NCBI GenBank assembly: GCA_045540015.1
Contig: JAZQGP010000028.1
Span: 1-64,000 of the forward strand
Source: UMGS1387 sp045540015
GTDB lineage: Bacteria > Bacillota > Clostridia > Oscillospirales > CAG-382
Length of the DNA: 64,000 nt
Direction: 5' to 3'
This document shows positions 47,233 through 56,221 of the stretch, piece after piece; the first letter of the stretch is position 1, and each line of letters begins with the position of its first letter. The position numbers and the translations under genes were made by a program. Below the pieces are notes generated by a model that saw only the letters and a program-made list of their open reading frames with translations, had not been told where the DNA came from and searched no databases.

Positions 47233-48774
47233 TTGGATCCCGCAATAGTAATGATTATAGCAATTGCGTGTGTAGCAGTGGGCGTTGTTGCAGGAATAAT
47301 CATCAGAAAGAGAATTGCCGAAGCTCAGATTAAGTCGGCAGAAACAGAGGCTAAGCGCATTCTTGACGAAGCTCAGAAAAACGCTGAAACCAAGAAAAAA
47401 GAGGCTCTTATTGAAGCCAAGGAAGAAATACTCAAAAACAAAAATGAAATCGAGAGCGAGCTTAAGGAACGCAGAAATGAGGTTGCCCGTCTCGAAAAAC
47501 ACGCACAGCAAAAGGAAGAAAGTCTTGATAAAAAGATTGAGACCTACGAACGCAAGGAGGAGGAGCTCCGCAAAAAGGACGAAGCGCTTGATGTAAAACA
47601 AGCTGAGCTTGATAAAATCGTCGCAGACGAAATCAAAAAGCTTGAGCAGATTTCAGGCCTTACTTCCGAACAGGCAAAGGAGTATCTTCTCAACAAAATA
47701 GAGTCTGAGGTAAGACACGAGGCTGCAATGAAAATCAGCGAGATTGAGCAGGAATATAAGGAAGAGGCTGACAACAAGGCAAGAAACCTTATATCGCTTG
47801 CAATTCAGCGTTGTGCTTCGGATTACGTAAGTGAAGCGACTGTATCCGCAGTAGCTCTTCCCAACGATGAAATGAAGGGAAGAATTATCGGACGTGAGGG
47901 TAGAAATATCAGAACAATCGAGACTCTCACAGGTGTTGACCTTATTATAGACGACACTCCCGAAGCAATAACTGTTTCAAGCTTTGACCCCGTAAGACGC
48001 GAGGTTGCAAGACTCTCTCTTGAAAAGCTTATAGCGGACGGACGTATTCATCCGGCACGTATCGAGGAAATGGTTGAAAAGAGCCATAAAGAGGTTGAAC
48101 AGCTTATTAAGCAGTCGGGTGAACAGGCAACATTTGAAACAGGAGTTCATGGCATAAACCCCGAGCTTGTGAAAATTCTCGGACGTCTCAGATATCGTAC
48201 AAGCTACGGTCAGAACGTACTTATCCACTCCATAGAGGTTTCGCATATTGCAGGAATGCTCGCTGCAGAGCTTGGTGTTGATGTAATGCTTGCAAAGCGT
48301 GCAGGTCTGCTTCATGATATTGGAAAAGCTGTTGACCATGATGTTGACGGCTCTCATATCCAGATAGGCGTTGAGCTTGCAAAGAAGTATCACGAAAACA
48401 AGGACGTTATCCATGCAATCGAAGCACATCACGGCGATGTTGAGGCATCTACCGTTATCGCAATGCTTGTTCAGGCAGCGGATGCTGTTTCGGCTGCTCG
48501 TCCCGGTGCTAGACGCGAAAACCTTGAGTCTTATATTAAGAGACTTCAGAGACTTGAGGAAATCGCAACTGAGTTCAAGGGCGTTGAAAAGTGCTTTGCT
48601 ATACAGGCAGGACGTGAAATACGCGTTATGGTAAGTCCCGAAGAGGTGGGCGATGACGATATGGTGTTCCTTGCCCGCGATATTGCAAAGAAGATTGAAA
48701 ACGAACTTGAATATCCCGGACAGATTAAGGTTATGCTCGTAAGAGAAAATCGTAAGGTTGATTACGCGAAGTAA
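47233..48774 (+). CDS. rny: ribonuclease Y
   Basis: RNase Y is the membrane-anchored endonuclease that starts bulk mRNA decay in Bacillota. The protein has an N-terminal membrane helix (AIVMIIAIACVAVGVVAGIII), a long charged coiled coil (~30-190), a KH RNA-binding domain (GRIIGREGRNIRTIETLTGV) and an HD nuclease domain with LLHDIGKAVDH and EAHHGD. I start at TTG 47233 because AAGGAGGTG lies 8 nt upstream; this gives 513 residues, the family norm. An in-frame ATG at 47197 would include the ribosome site. The Ric-type partner may be the protein at 10293-10730. Confidence 0.96.
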   Translation: MDPAIVMIIAIACVAVGVVAGIIIRKRIAEAQIKSAETEAKRILDEAQKNAETKKKEALIEAKEEILKNKNEIESELKERRNEVARLEKHAQQKEESLDKKIETYERKEEELRKKDEALDVKQAELDKIVADEIKKLEQISGLTSEQAKEYLLNKIESEVRHEAAMKISEIEQEYKEEADNKARNLISLAIQRCASDYVSEATVSAVALPNDEMKGRIIGREGRNIRTIETLTGVDLIIDDTPEAITVSSFDPVRREVARLSLEKLIADGRIHPARIEEMVEKSHKEVEQLIKQSGEQATFETGVHGINPELVKILGRLRYRTSYGQNVLIHSIEVSHIAGMLAAELGVDVMLAKRAGLLHDIGKAVDHDVDGSHIQIGVELAKKYHENKDVIHAIEAHHGDVEASTVIAMLVQAADAVSAARPGARRENLESYIKRLQRLEEIATEFKGVEKCFAIQAGREIRVMVSPEEVGDDDMVFLARDIAKKIENELEYPGQIKVMLVRENRKVDYAK

Positions 48775-48785
48775 TATAAAAGATT

Positions 48786-48811
48786 ATCCGCAAGGCGAGA
48801 GCCTTGCGGAT
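48786..48811 (+). terminator. terminator of rny
   Basis: A perfect 11-bp stem, ATCCGCAAGGC (48786-48796) with GCCTTGCGGAT (48801-48811) around GAGA. The T tail is short. Confidence 0.75.
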
Positions 48812-48814
48812 TTA

Positions 48815-48969
48815 CGCTTTCTTTCGGAGAAAGCTTAGCAAAGAACTTTGATACGAGCCTGTACAGAACTTGCAAGAAAATTTCATTTGCCCGAATATGA
48901 CTCCGTTTGTGCACCATAAATCCAAGTGCACAAACTCACGTTTAAAAAAAGCTTATCACTTATCTTTCA
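48815..48969. repeat. partial intergenic element (hairpins and shared modules)
   Basis: No gene up to the stop of the next one. Modules shared with element A and 14108-14354: AAGCTTAGCAAAGAACTTTG (48831-48850) and, on the minus strand, TTTCTTGAAAGATAAGTGA (complement of 48957-48975), which overlaps the stop codon at 48967. A GCTTTCT/AGAAAGC hairpin (~48816-48834) and a GTTTGTGCAC/GTGCACAAAC hairpin (~48913-48943) are also present. Confidence 0.65.
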
Positions 48970-49608
48970 AGAAAGTAAAGTGTTGCGAACAGCCTCAATA
49001 AGTCTTGCACTCTGAACATCGCCAAGTCCGTACTGAGCGTAGCCCTTGATCATTTTTACCGTAAGCGCAAGCACCGAATCGTCCTTGTTTTCCCTTATAA
49101 AATCACAAAGCGGACCTTGAAGTGTAATAGTTTCAAAATATAAATCTTGAGCTTTGTTGAGTACCTCAAGCGTGCTTGCACAAAATTCGTGGTTTATAAG
49201 CACAGATTTGTAAACTTCACTCATACCTGCAGTGCTTATTTCACTCTTTGATACTTCCTTCATTTCGTCCTCAAACACTTCGTGAAAGACTGCTTTTTCT
49301 ATGCCTAGCTTTTCGAGGTAGCTAAGCACCGTCAGCATATTCATCTGACAGAACATGTCTTTGCCGAACCAAAGGTGAACCTCATCGTTCTGACGCATTT
49401 TGAGAAAGGGAAGAGCAACTCTTTTTTTGTATTTGTCGGCGTGCAGACCGTGAAATTCACTGCGTACTTTTATGAATTCCTGCGAAAAAACATCGGAGTG
49501 CGTGATTCCCGACATCATTTCCTCGCTCATTACGACAACATGCCCGTTAAAGCCAAGCTCATGAGAGTATTCGTTCATCGTGTCGCCTGAAATAATGTGG
49601 ATTACCAT
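48967..49608 (-). CDS. DUF1835-like protein
   Basis: This 213-residue soluble protein starts MVIHIISGDTMNEYSHELGFNG, the pattern of DUF1835 N-terminal domains (IHI-x-GD), and has the central NDEVHLWFGKDMFCQMNMLTVLSYLE block typical of that family. The second half is helical. No enzymatic role is known to me for the family. It follows the SpoIID-type gene by 26 nt on the same strand and is probably in its operon. Its final codons and TGA fall in the repeat module TTTCTTGAAAG. Confidence 0.6.
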   Translation of the reverse strand: MVIHIISGDTMNEYSHELGFNGHVVVMSEEMMSGITHSDVFSQEFIKVRSEFHGLHADKYKKRVALPFLKMRQNDEVHLWFGKDMFCQMNMLTVLSYLEKLGIEKAVFHEVFEDEMKEVSKSEISTAGMSEVYKSVLINHEFCASTLEVLNKAQDLYFETITLQGPLCDFIRENKDDSVLALTVKMIKGYAQYGLGDVQSARLIEAVRNTLLS

Positions 49609-49634
49609 ATGTAAAAATTCCTTTCGTGTGGAGC

Positions 49635-51128
49635 TTATTCGTAAAGATTTGTAAGAGTTGTTCCCGGGTAGTATGTACTGAGAATCATGTCGTAGGTGTA
49701 GCCTTCAAGCGCTGCATGCTGTGCACCGTACTGACTCATACCTACTCCGTGTCCGTAGCCTTTTCCGTCAATGTAGTAGGCAGGAACTGCACCTGCGATT
49801 TGAGAAACACCCTCTGATGTTATAACCGTAAGGGGTGAGCCGTTTGTGCTTTCCGTTCCGTTTGCCGTGATAATGGGAAGTGATGACGTACTTTGATTTA
49901 CACCTTTGTACATTCTGTCAATGTTGAAGTTTGAGCTGTAGACATATTTCCCGAACAGGGAACGAACAGCACTTGAGGTTTTAAGAATCACGCTGTTGCC
50001 GAGATTGTCTTTGAGAGTCATGTTGTTTATGTATCCACCGTTTCTCTCGTAGGAAACATCTACAACCTTTCCTGTAAGCGTGTTTCTGTAGGAGGAAGAG
50101 GGAGAAACAAGCGCATCAAGCTCATCTATTGTAATAAGCTTCTGCCACACACCTCTTGATAAACCGTGATAGCTTTCAAACGGAGTTTTTACAACCGTAA
50201 GATACGGATGAGCACCGGGGGAACCGCCCCATGCTCCTGCAGCACTTTCGGTAATACCGCCGCTTATTGCATGGTAAACCGTTTCTGCAAGAGCACCGTT
50301 GTAGTAGAGAACCTGTCCTTTTGTTTCTTCAATGGCACGGTCTGTGCTTTCTGCAGTTTTTGTAAGTCCTGCATAAACCTGACAGCAGGTTGTAGGACAT
50401 ACGTCAAAGCCGAGTGAGGAATGCTTTCCTCGAATGCTTTTTAGTGTGTAGGTTCTTGTTGCAACTGCCGCTGCTTTTAAAGCTTCGTTTTCCCATGACG
50501 GATAAACTTCGTTTGGAAGAACCCCTTTTATATATCTGTCAAGGCTTAAGTGGTTGATAACCTTTATTCCGCCGTTTGTATCCTTTGTGAATTCCAAAAC
50601 TCCGGCATATTTTTTGCCGCCGATTTCAGCATACGGAACTCTGCCGTCCTCTGTCAGAACGTTGCCCGGAACTTCGTATGTGTTTTCCGCACCTTCTGCT
50701 TCTTCGACTTCTGATGCGTCTTCACGTTCCTTAAGCAAAGCTTCAATCGGATCTTCAAATATGTCCTCGGATTCCACGCTTTTTGCAGTGTAGCTTACAA
50801 AAATGCTTTCGCCACTGTCAGAAAGCTTTAGAATATTCGGAGCGGAGCCTTTTGAAGAGTCGGTGTAGGTTACCGCCATGAGGTTTCCAGAATAATCAAG
50901 CTCAATGCTGAAAAACTCGTCCTGTGGTATTTGTGCCATGGGAGCAAATCCGTCTTCTTCACTGTATGAACCGACATAATACGTGTCTGAAAAAGAAAGA
51001 ACTGTGCCTGAACTTATAGCTGAGACGGAATAATACAGACCTACTTTAATTATTCTTTCGGATGCAAGAGCGCCTAAGGATAACACACATGTACATAAAA
51101 GTGATAAGACTATATGTTTTACTTTCAT
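49635..51128 (-). CDS. SpoIID/LytB-domain protein
   Basis: This 497-residue exported protein has a signal peptide (LSLLCTCVLSLGALA-SE) and, from ~residue 165, the SpoIID/LytB domain: LDRYIKGVLPNEVYPSW (with catalytic Glu), LKAAAVATRTYTL, and the C-terminal GKGYGHGVGMSQYGAQHAALEGYTYDMILSTYYPGT. SpoIID is a lytic transglycosylase acting on denuded glycan strands during engulfment in spore formers; LytB-type proteins modify amidases. An N-terminal region of ~160 residues is unique, ending in an acidic stretch (EVEEAEGAE). The ribosome site AAGGAATG immediately follows a terminator hairpin. Confidence 0.9.
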   Translation of the reverse strand: MKVKHIVLSLLCTCVLSLGALASERIIKVGLYYSVSAISSGTVLSFSDTYYVGSYSEEDGFAPMAQIPQDEFFSIELDYSGNLMAVTYTDSSKGSAPNILKLSDSGESIFVSYTAKSVESEDIFEDPIEALLKEREDASEVEEAEGAENTYEVPGNVLTEDGRVPYAEIGGKKYAGVLEFTKDTNGGIKVINHLSLDRYIKGVLPNEVYPSWENEALKAAAVATRTYTLKSIRGKHSSLGFDVCPTTCCQVYAGLTKTAESTDRAIEETKGQVLYYNGALAETVYHAISGGITESAAGAWGGSPGAHPYLTVVKTPFESYHGLSRGVWQKLITIDELDALVSPSSSYRNTLTGKVVDVSYERNGGYINNMTLKDNLGNSVILKTSSAVRSLFGKYVYSSNFNIDRMYKGVNQSTSSLPIITANGTESTNGSPLTVITSEGVSQIAGAVPAYYIDGKGYGHGVGMSQYGAQHAALEGYTYDMILSTYYPGTTLTNLYE

Positions 51129-51144
51129 ATTTTCATTCCTTAAA

Positions 51145-51189
51145 AATAAATCGCATAAGCCGAATTTATTCTGCTTTGCGGCTTATGCG
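51145..51189 (-). terminator. terminator or attenuator between the small membrane gene and the SpoIID gene
   Basis: CGCATAAGCCG (51152-51162) pairs perfectly with CGGCTTATGCG (51179-51189). On the minus strand it is followed by ATTTATTTTT, and the SpoIID ribosome site comes right after. Confidence 0.8.
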
Positions 51190-51211
51190 AAAAATGTGTT
51201 TGAAAACCTAA

Positions 51212-51334
51212 TCAGAAGATAAATGTGGGCAGAACAGCCACAAGTCCGGTTATTACAAACAGTGCCGCAAGAATTATTGCGATTATTCTGACAGCAGCTT
51301 TTTTTGTTGCTGCTTTTTTCTTTGTGTTAGCCAA
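51212..51334 (-). CDS. small single-helix membrane protein (40 residues)
   Basis: A short gene is readable on the minus strand: MANTKKKAATKKAAVRIIA, then IILAALFVITGLVAVLPTFIF. A Lys-rich N-terminus is followed by one transmembrane helix. The TTG start at 51334 lies 9 nt after AGGGGTG and overlaps the end of the upstream gene by 8 nt; a GTG at 51346 (44 residues) is the alternative. It is followed by a terminator. Function unknown; small basic single-pass proteins of this kind often associate with larger membrane machines, but that is inference. Confidence 0.7.
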   Translation of the reverse strand: MANTKKKAATKKAAVRIIAIILAALFVITGLVAVLPTFIF

Positions 51335-51863
51335 TTGTATATTCACCCCTTATCATAATATAAGCGTTTTCGCTGAGTACATAAAATCCTCTGCCGTCTT
51401 TTCCTCTCGGAATTATGCAGTAGGCGTTTATCGGTATTTCATGACCGCTAAGAAGCTCGTTTCCGTTTGTTATGTCTGCAATTCCCTGTGCTTCAAACGG
51501 AGATACAACCGTTACAAGGCTGCCGGGACGTACTATTATTTCAGTAGCACTTTCGCAAAGCACGGTCTGACCTGCTGTCAGCTCTAAAAGCTCGTATGTA
51601 CCGATGTTCGCTGCAGTTTGATTTGTGTCGGAGATGTCATTTGAAACTACTTTGTTGTCATCATTTTTGTCGGTGTTGTTGCCCGAAAATTCCTCTCTTA
51701 ACATCGGAAGAACAACATCATTGAGATAGCTGAGCGACACAAGCGGGTCACTGTCCGACGAATAAGCAAGCACCGTGGTAAGGGTAAAAAGCGAAAATAC
51801 AGCCGCAACGGCAATGCATAAAACAGACGTAAGTATCTTTCTTTTCTTCAATTCAGCCACCAT
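51327..51863 (-). CDS. conserved exported hypothetical protein
   Basis: This 178-residue protein has an N-terminal basic segment and membrane helix or signal anchor (ILTSVLCIAVAAVFSLFTLTTVLA), an Asp/Asn-rich linker, and a globular C-terminal domain with LTAGQTVLCESATEIIVRPGSLVTVVSPFE and NAYCIIPRGKDGRGFYVLSENAYIMIRGEY. It looks like a family of exported Clostridial proteins without known function. The start at 51863 has only AAGG close by; a TTG at 51851 after GGTGG is an alternative. It overlaps the 40-residue membrane protein gene. Confidence 0.65.
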   Translation of the reverse strand: MVAELKKRKILTSVLCIAVAAVFSLFTLTTVLAYSSDSDPLVSLSYLNDVVLPMLREEFSGNNTDKNDDNKVVSNDISDTNQTAANIGTYELLELTAGQTVLCESATEIIVRPGSLVTVVSPFEAQGIADITNGNELLSGHEIPINAYCIIPRGKDGRGFYVLSENAYIMIRGEYTIG

Positions 51864-51889
51864 CCTTGATTTTGATAAATTACGATATT

Positions 51890-51918
51890 ATTCTACCACA
51901 TTTTCCTCTTCATTTCAA
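51890..51918 (-). promoter_or_regulatory. promoter of the exported hypothetical gene
   Basis: On the minus strand TTGAAA (51913-51918), 17 nt and TAGAAT (51890-51895). Confidence 0.65.
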
Positions 51919-52001
51919 TAGTTAATGGCACTTTGGTAAATATTGTTTACAACTGTGAAAAAAACTAAGGCATAAATATTGTAAAGAAGTGCATTTTAGT
52001 C

Positions 52002-52030
52002 TTGAAATCAGACAAAATATGTGTTATTAT
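52002..52030 (+). promoter_or_regulatory. promoter of the rimO operon
   Basis: TTGAAA (52002-52007), 17 nt and TATTAT (52025-52030). Confidence 0.65.
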
Positions 52031-52085
52031 ATTATGTAAAGCTTTGTCACAAAGTAAGAAAAAAGCAAAATGTGAAAGGAAAGCT

Positions 52086-53438
52086 ATGAGCAGAATAAAA
52101 TGTGCATTTGTTTCCCTTGGTTGTCCGAAGAACCTTATGGACTCGGAAACCATGCTTGCAAGACTTGCTTCAGAGGGAATAGAAATTGTAGAAGAAGATA
52201 TTCATGCAGATGTTGTGGTTGTCAATACCTGCGCGTTTATTGAAAGCGCACAGTCGGAGGCAATCGAAACTATACTTGACGTTGCGTGGCTGAGAGAAAA
52301 CAGACATCTTAAAGGAATAGTTGTAACCGGCTGCCTTGCAGAGCGTTATAAGGAAGAAATATTTGATAAGCTTCCCGAGGTCGACGCTGTTGTGGGTGTC
52401 GGAGATACGGATAAAATTGTTCAAGCTGTAAAGTACGCTTACGAAAACGGCGGAAAGAAGCAGAAGGGACTTTGCCTTGTCACAAAACCCGAAAACCAGA
52501 TTTTAGGCGGAGACAGAGTTGTAACAACACCTGAAGGCTCAACATATATTAAAATCTCGGAGGGCTGTGATAACAGATGTACATACTGTATTATCCCGTA
52601 CCTCAGAGGAAAGTTCAGAAGCAGAACCATTGAGGATATTGTTGCGGAAGCAAAGGAAATGGTATCTCTCGGAAATAAAGAGCTTATCCTTGTATCCCAG
52701 GATACAACAAGATACGGCATGGATCTTTACGGAAAGCCGTCTCTTTCGGTGCTTCTTCGCGAAATTTGTAAAATCGACGGGCTCAAATGGGTAAGGATAC
52801 TCTACTGCTATCCCGAACTTATAACGGAAGAGCTTTGTAAGACTATATCGGAAGAACCAAAAATAGTAAAGTATATTGACCTTCCTATCCAGCATATTTC
52901 GGATAAGGTTCTGAAAATGATGAATCGTCACGGTGACGGTGCTCTTATAAAGGAAAAAATAGCGCTTTTGAGAAAAAACGTTCCCGGTATTGTAATCCGC
53001 TCAACCGTAATAGTAGGTTTTCCCGGAGAAACCAAGGACGACTTTGCAACTCTTGCCGAATTTTTAAAGGAAATAAAGTTTGAGCGCCTCGGCGTATTTG
53101 CATTCTCCTGTCAGGAGGGAACGCCAGCGGCAAACATCAAAGAGGGAATAGTGCCCGAAAAGACAAAGCAGAAAAGGCTTGATACGCTTATGCAGAACCA
53201 GTTCACCGTGCATGAGGCGTTTAACAAAAAACAGGTCGGAAAGGTTCTTGAAGTACTCTGTGAGGGCTATGATAAAGCATCCGGCGTGTATTTCGGCAGA
53301 AGTGCATTTGATGCACCGGATATTGACGGAAAGGTTTATTTCTCGTCTAAGTCAAGAAAGATTGCAGACGGCGAGTTTGTAAACGTAAAAATAGAAGAAG
53401 TGATTGATTATGATCTTCTCGGAACTGCTGTGCTTTAA
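52086..53438 (+). CDS. rimO: ribosomal protein S12 methylthiotransferase RimO
   Basis: RimO is a radical-SAM enzyme that adds a methylthio group to an Asp of ribosomal protein S12. The protein (450 residues) has the N-terminal cluster motif VSLGCPKNLMDSE, NTCAFI, GCLAERY, the radical-SAM triad CDNRCTYC, and a C-terminal TRAM domain. The SLGCPKN motif distinguishes it from its relative MiaB at 8840-10276. I start at ATG 52086, 6 nt after GAAAGGAAAG; an upstream in-frame start (52002) lies in the promoter. First gene of a likely operon with pgsA, cysE, cysS, mrnC and pth. Confidence 0.94.
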   Translation: MSRIKCAFVSLGCPKNLMDSETMLARLASEGIEIVEEDIHADVVVVNTCAFIESAQSEAIETILDVAWLRENRHLKGIVVTGCLAERYKEEIFDKLPEVDAVVGVGDTDKIVQAVKYAYENGGKKQKGLCLVTKPENQILGGDRVVTTPEGSTYIKISEGCDNRCTYCIIPYLRGKFRSRTIEDIVAEAKEMVSLGNKELILVSQDTTRYGMDLYGKPSLSVLLREICKIDGLKWVRILYCYPELITEELCKTISEEPKIVKYIDLPIQHISDKVLKMMNRHGDGALIKEKIALLRKNVPGIVIRSTVIVGFPGETKDDFATLAEFLKEIKFERLGVFAFSCQEGTPAANIKEGIVPEKTKQKRLDTLMQNQFTVHEAFNKKQVGKVLEVLCEGYDKASGVYFGRSAFDAPDIDGKVYFSSKSRKIADGEFVNVKIEEVIDYDLLGTAVL

Positions 53439-53458
53439 ATTGAAAGGTGGTAGCAAAA

Positions 53459-54061
53459 ATGTGGAAAAATATGAATCTGCCTAATAAACTGACAATAATA
53501 AGAATTGTCATGGTACCGCTGTTTATGGTGTCGATGATGATTGCAAAGCATGTGGACGGAATTGTTTTGAAGAATGTTCTTTTGCTTGTTTCTGCAGTGC
53601 TTTTCGGCGGTGCTGCAATAACGGATTTTGTTGACGGTAAAATTGCAAGAAGTCAGAATCTTGTTACAAACTTTGGTAAGTTTATGGATCCTCTTGCAGA
53701 TAAATTTATGGTAATAGGCGCGCTTATTGCGGCGGCATATGTTTATGACAATCTCCGTCTTGCAATGCTTATCACAATTGCAATAACCGTTTTCAGAGAG
53801 CTTGCGGTATCGGGCGTAAGACTTGTTGCGGTAAACGCGGATAACGTAGTAATTGCTGCGGCAATGCCCGGAAAAATCAAGACTTTCTCTCAGTGTATTT
53901 TCATGGAGCTTGTAATACTGGAGCCTATGCTTCTCGGAAAAATTGAGTTTTTTGCAAAGTTCACTCCCCTTACATATGCCTGTATGGCGGTAATGGTGTT
54001 CTTCACCATTTATTCGGGTGCTCAGTACCTCAAAGCATACAGTAAGTATATAACAATGTAA
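53459..54061 (+). CDS. pgsA: CDP-diacylglycerol-glycerol-3-phosphate 3-phosphatidyltransferase
   Basis: PgsA makes phosphatidylglycerophosphate, the precursor of phosphatidylglycerol, in the membrane. The protein (200 residues) has the CDP-alcohol phosphotransferase motif D-G-x2-A-R-x8-G-x3-D-x3-D as DFVDGKIARSQNLVTNFGKF plus MDPLADK, after the typical start NLPNKLTIIRI. Six or so hydrophobic helices. I start at ATG 53459, with GAAAGGTGG 7 nt upstream; an overlapping GTG at 53447 is less likely. It follows rimO by 20 nt, a pairing also seen in other Bacillota. Confidence 0.93.
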   Translation: MWKNMNLPNKLTIIRIVMVPLFMVSMMIAKHVDGIVLKNVLLLVSAVLFGGAAITDFVDGKIARSQNLVTNFGKFMDPLADKFMVIGALIAAAYVYDNLRLAMLITIAITVFRELAVSGVRLVAVNADNVVIAAAMPGKIKTFSQCIFMELVILEPMLLGKIEFFAKFTPLTYACMAVMVFFTIYSGAQYLKAYSKYITM

Positions 54062-54077
54062 AGGGCGGAAAGAAAAA

Positions 54078-54731
54078 TTGTTTGACAGATTAAGATACGA
54101 TATAAAAGCCATAAAGGAAAGAGACCCTGCGGCAAGAAGCAGTGCAGAAGTTTTTCTGCTGTATTCGGGACTTCATGCCGTAATATACCATAGATTTTCC
54201 CATTGGCTGTATAAGCATAACAGAAAATTCCTTGCAAGATGGGTTTCTCAGTTTGCAAGAAGCGTAACGGGCATTGAAATTCATCCCGGTGCATGCATAG
54301 GAAAGGGACTTCTTATCGACCACGGCATGGGCGTTGTAATAGGAGAAACCGCGGTTATCGGCGATAACTGTACCATATACCAGGGAGTAACACTCGGAGG
54401 TACGGGAAAAGATACGGGTAAACGTCACCCGACGATAGGAAATAACGTAATGATAGGCTCGGGTGCAAAGGTGCTCGGACCGTTCACTGTCGGAGACGGC
54501 GCAAAAATCGCTGCAGGTGCGGTTGTTCTAGATGCAGTTCCGGAAGGAGCAACGGCAGTCGGCGTTCCTGCAAGAATGATATATTCAGGTGCTTCTAAGA
54601 AACAGGCTGAGCCTTGCAAGAGCGACCTTGACCAGATTCACATTCCTGACCCTGTATCTCAGGAGCTTTGTAAAATGCAGATGCGCCTTGAAGCGCTTGA
54701 AAAGGCTCTTGAAGAAAAAAACGATAAATAA
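54078..54731 (+). CDS. cysE: serine O-acetyltransferase
   Basis: CysE/EpsC acetylates serine to O-acetylserine, the precursor of cysteine. The 217-residue protein has an N-terminal helical domain and a C-terminal left-handed beta-helix of hexapeptide repeats (IEIHPGACIGKGLLIDHGMG, VIGETAVIGDNCTIYQGVTLGG), with the catalytic His-Asp region in IDHGMG and GKRHPTIG. The start is TTG 54078 with GGGCGG upstream. It lies directly before cysS, the order conserved from Bacillus (cysE-cysS-mrnC). Confidence 0.94.
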   Translation: MFDRLRYDIKAIKERDPAARSSAEVFLLYSGLHAVIYHRFSHWLYKHNRKFLARWVSQFARSVTGIEIHPGACIGKGLLIDHGMGVVIGETAVIGDNCTIYQGVTLGGTGKDTGKRHPTIGNNVMIGSGAKVLGPFTVGDGAKIAAGAVVLDAVPEGATAVGVPARMIYSGASKKQAEPCKSDLDQIHIPDPVSQELCKMQMRLEALEKALEEKNDK

Positions 54732-54769
54732 TGCCGCTTCATTTGCGGTTTGCGAAAGGACAGATAGCT

Positions 54770-56221
54770 TTGAAACTGTATAACTCAATGACAAAAACAA
54801 TGGAGGAGTTAAAACCTCTTGACGGCAAAACCGTCAAAATGTATGCGTGCGGTCCTACCGTTTACGACTTTTTCCATGTAGGAAACGCAAGATGCTTTGT
54901 AATATTTGACTTTTTAAGACGTTACCTTGAGTACCGCGGATACGACGTAAACTTCACCCAGAACTTTACAGATATCGACGATAAGCTCATCAAGCGTGCA
55001 AACGAAGAAGGAACAACCGTCAAAGAGGTTGCAGAAAAGTATATTGAAGAATATTTTACAGATGCAAAGGGACTTGGCATAAAGCCTGCTACTCATCACC
55101 CGAAAGCAACCGAGAATATTCCCGAAATCATAAACATAGTTGAAACTCTCGTAAAGAACGGTCTTGCATATGCTGTAGCACCGGTCGAAGGCGGCGAAGA
55201 TAAGGACGTATATTTCCGTACACGCTCATTCAAAGGCTACGGAAAGCTTTCCCATAAGAACATAGACGACCTTGAAAGCGGAGCAAGAATAGATGTTTCC
55301 GATATCAAGGAAGATCCGCTTGACTTTGCCGTATGGAAGGCAGCAAAGCCCGGTGAGCCTTACTGGGATTCGCCCTGGGGTAAGGGAAGACCCGGCTGGC
55401 ATATTGAATGCTCCGCTATGTCGCAGAAATATCTTGGAAGCAATATTGATATTCATGCAGGCGGCGAAGACCTTGCATTCCCTCATCACGAAAATGAAAT
55501 TGCTCAGTCCGAGTCGTATAATTCCTGCACAGGCTGCACAGATACTACCTTTACAAAAATCTGGCTGCATAACGCATATATCCTTACAGACGGACAGAAG
55601 ATGTCAAAATCAGGCATATCCTTCAAGGTAAGAGATGCCGCGGCAAAATACAGCTATGAAGCTATCCGCTTCTTCATTATTTCGGCTCATTACAGAAGTC
55701 CCGTTAACTATTCCGAAGAAGCAATGCATCAGGCACAGGTGTCCGTTGAAAGATTCAACACCTGTGAAGAAAATCTTACTTTCCGTATAAAGGCGGCAAA
55801 GGAAAGCGGAGAAACTCTTTCTCTTTCCGATAATGAAAAGGCACTTCTTGATACCTTTGCACAGAGACGTACTCAGATGTGCGAGGCTCTTGATAATGAC
55901 TTTAATACCGCAGACGGTATAGCTTCCGTATTCGAGCTTACACGCGATATCAACCGTGCACTTGGCGAAGAAAAGCTCTCACTCGAGTTTCTTGAAAAAG
56001 CAAAGGAAATCTTTATGGAGCTTATAACTCTCTTTGGCTTTGAAAAGAAAGCACAAGAAGCAAATGACGAGGACGCTGAAATTGAAGCACTTGTTGCACA
56101 GCGTACCGAGGCTAAAAAAGCAAAAGATTTTGCAACAGCAGATAAGATAAGAGATGACCTCAAAGCGCGCGGAATCATTATCGAGGATACTCCTCAGGGA
56201 CCTAAGTGGAAGAGAGCATGA
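54770..56221 (+). CDS. cysS: cysteinyl-tRNA synthetase
   Basis: Class I synthetase that charges tRNA-Cys. It has the zinc/first-motif region ACGPTVYDFFHVGNAR (HIGH variant HVGN), the Cys/His zinc ligands in WHIECSAMS and HHENE, the KMSKSG loop, and a helical anticodon domain ending in QRTEAKKAKDFATADKIRDDL. I start at TTG 54770, after AAAGGAC, giving 483 residues (normal); an ATG at 54731 overlapping the cysE stop would add 13 residues. The TGA overlaps the mrnC start. Confidence 0.95.
   Translation: MKLYNSMTKTMEELKPLDGKTVKMYACGPTVYDFFHVGNARCFVIFDFLRRYLEYRGYDVNFTQNFTDIDDKLIKRANEEGTTVKEVAEKYIEEYFTDAKGLGIKPATHHPKATENIPEIINIVETLVKNGLAYAVAPVEGGEDKDVYFRTRSFKGYGKLSHKNIDDLESGARIDVSDIKEDPLDFAVWKAAKPGEPYWDSPWGKGRPGWHIECSAMSQKYLGSNIDIHAGGEDLAFPHHENEIAQSESYNSCTGCTDTTFTKIWLHNAYILTDGQKMSKSGISFKVRDAAAKYSYEAIRFFIISAHYRSPVNYSEEAMHQAQVSVERFNTCEENLTFRIKAAKESGETLSLSDNEKALLDTFAQRRTQMCEALDNDFNTADGIASVFELTRDINRALGEEKLSLEFLEKAKEIFMELITLFGFEKKAQEANDEDAEIEALVAQRTEAKKAKDFATADKIRDDLKARGIIIEDTPQGPKWKRA

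Noticed and set aside
53435..54112. 225-codon minus-strand frame over pgsA
   Set aside because: Composition is His/Tyr/Lys-rich as expected for antisense of a membrane protein gene; pgsA has the full family motif.
54731..54769. Upstream ATG start for cysS
   Set aside because: TTG 54770 follows a good ribosome site and gives the normal N-terminus; the ATG overlapping the cysE stop adds residues not seen in the family.
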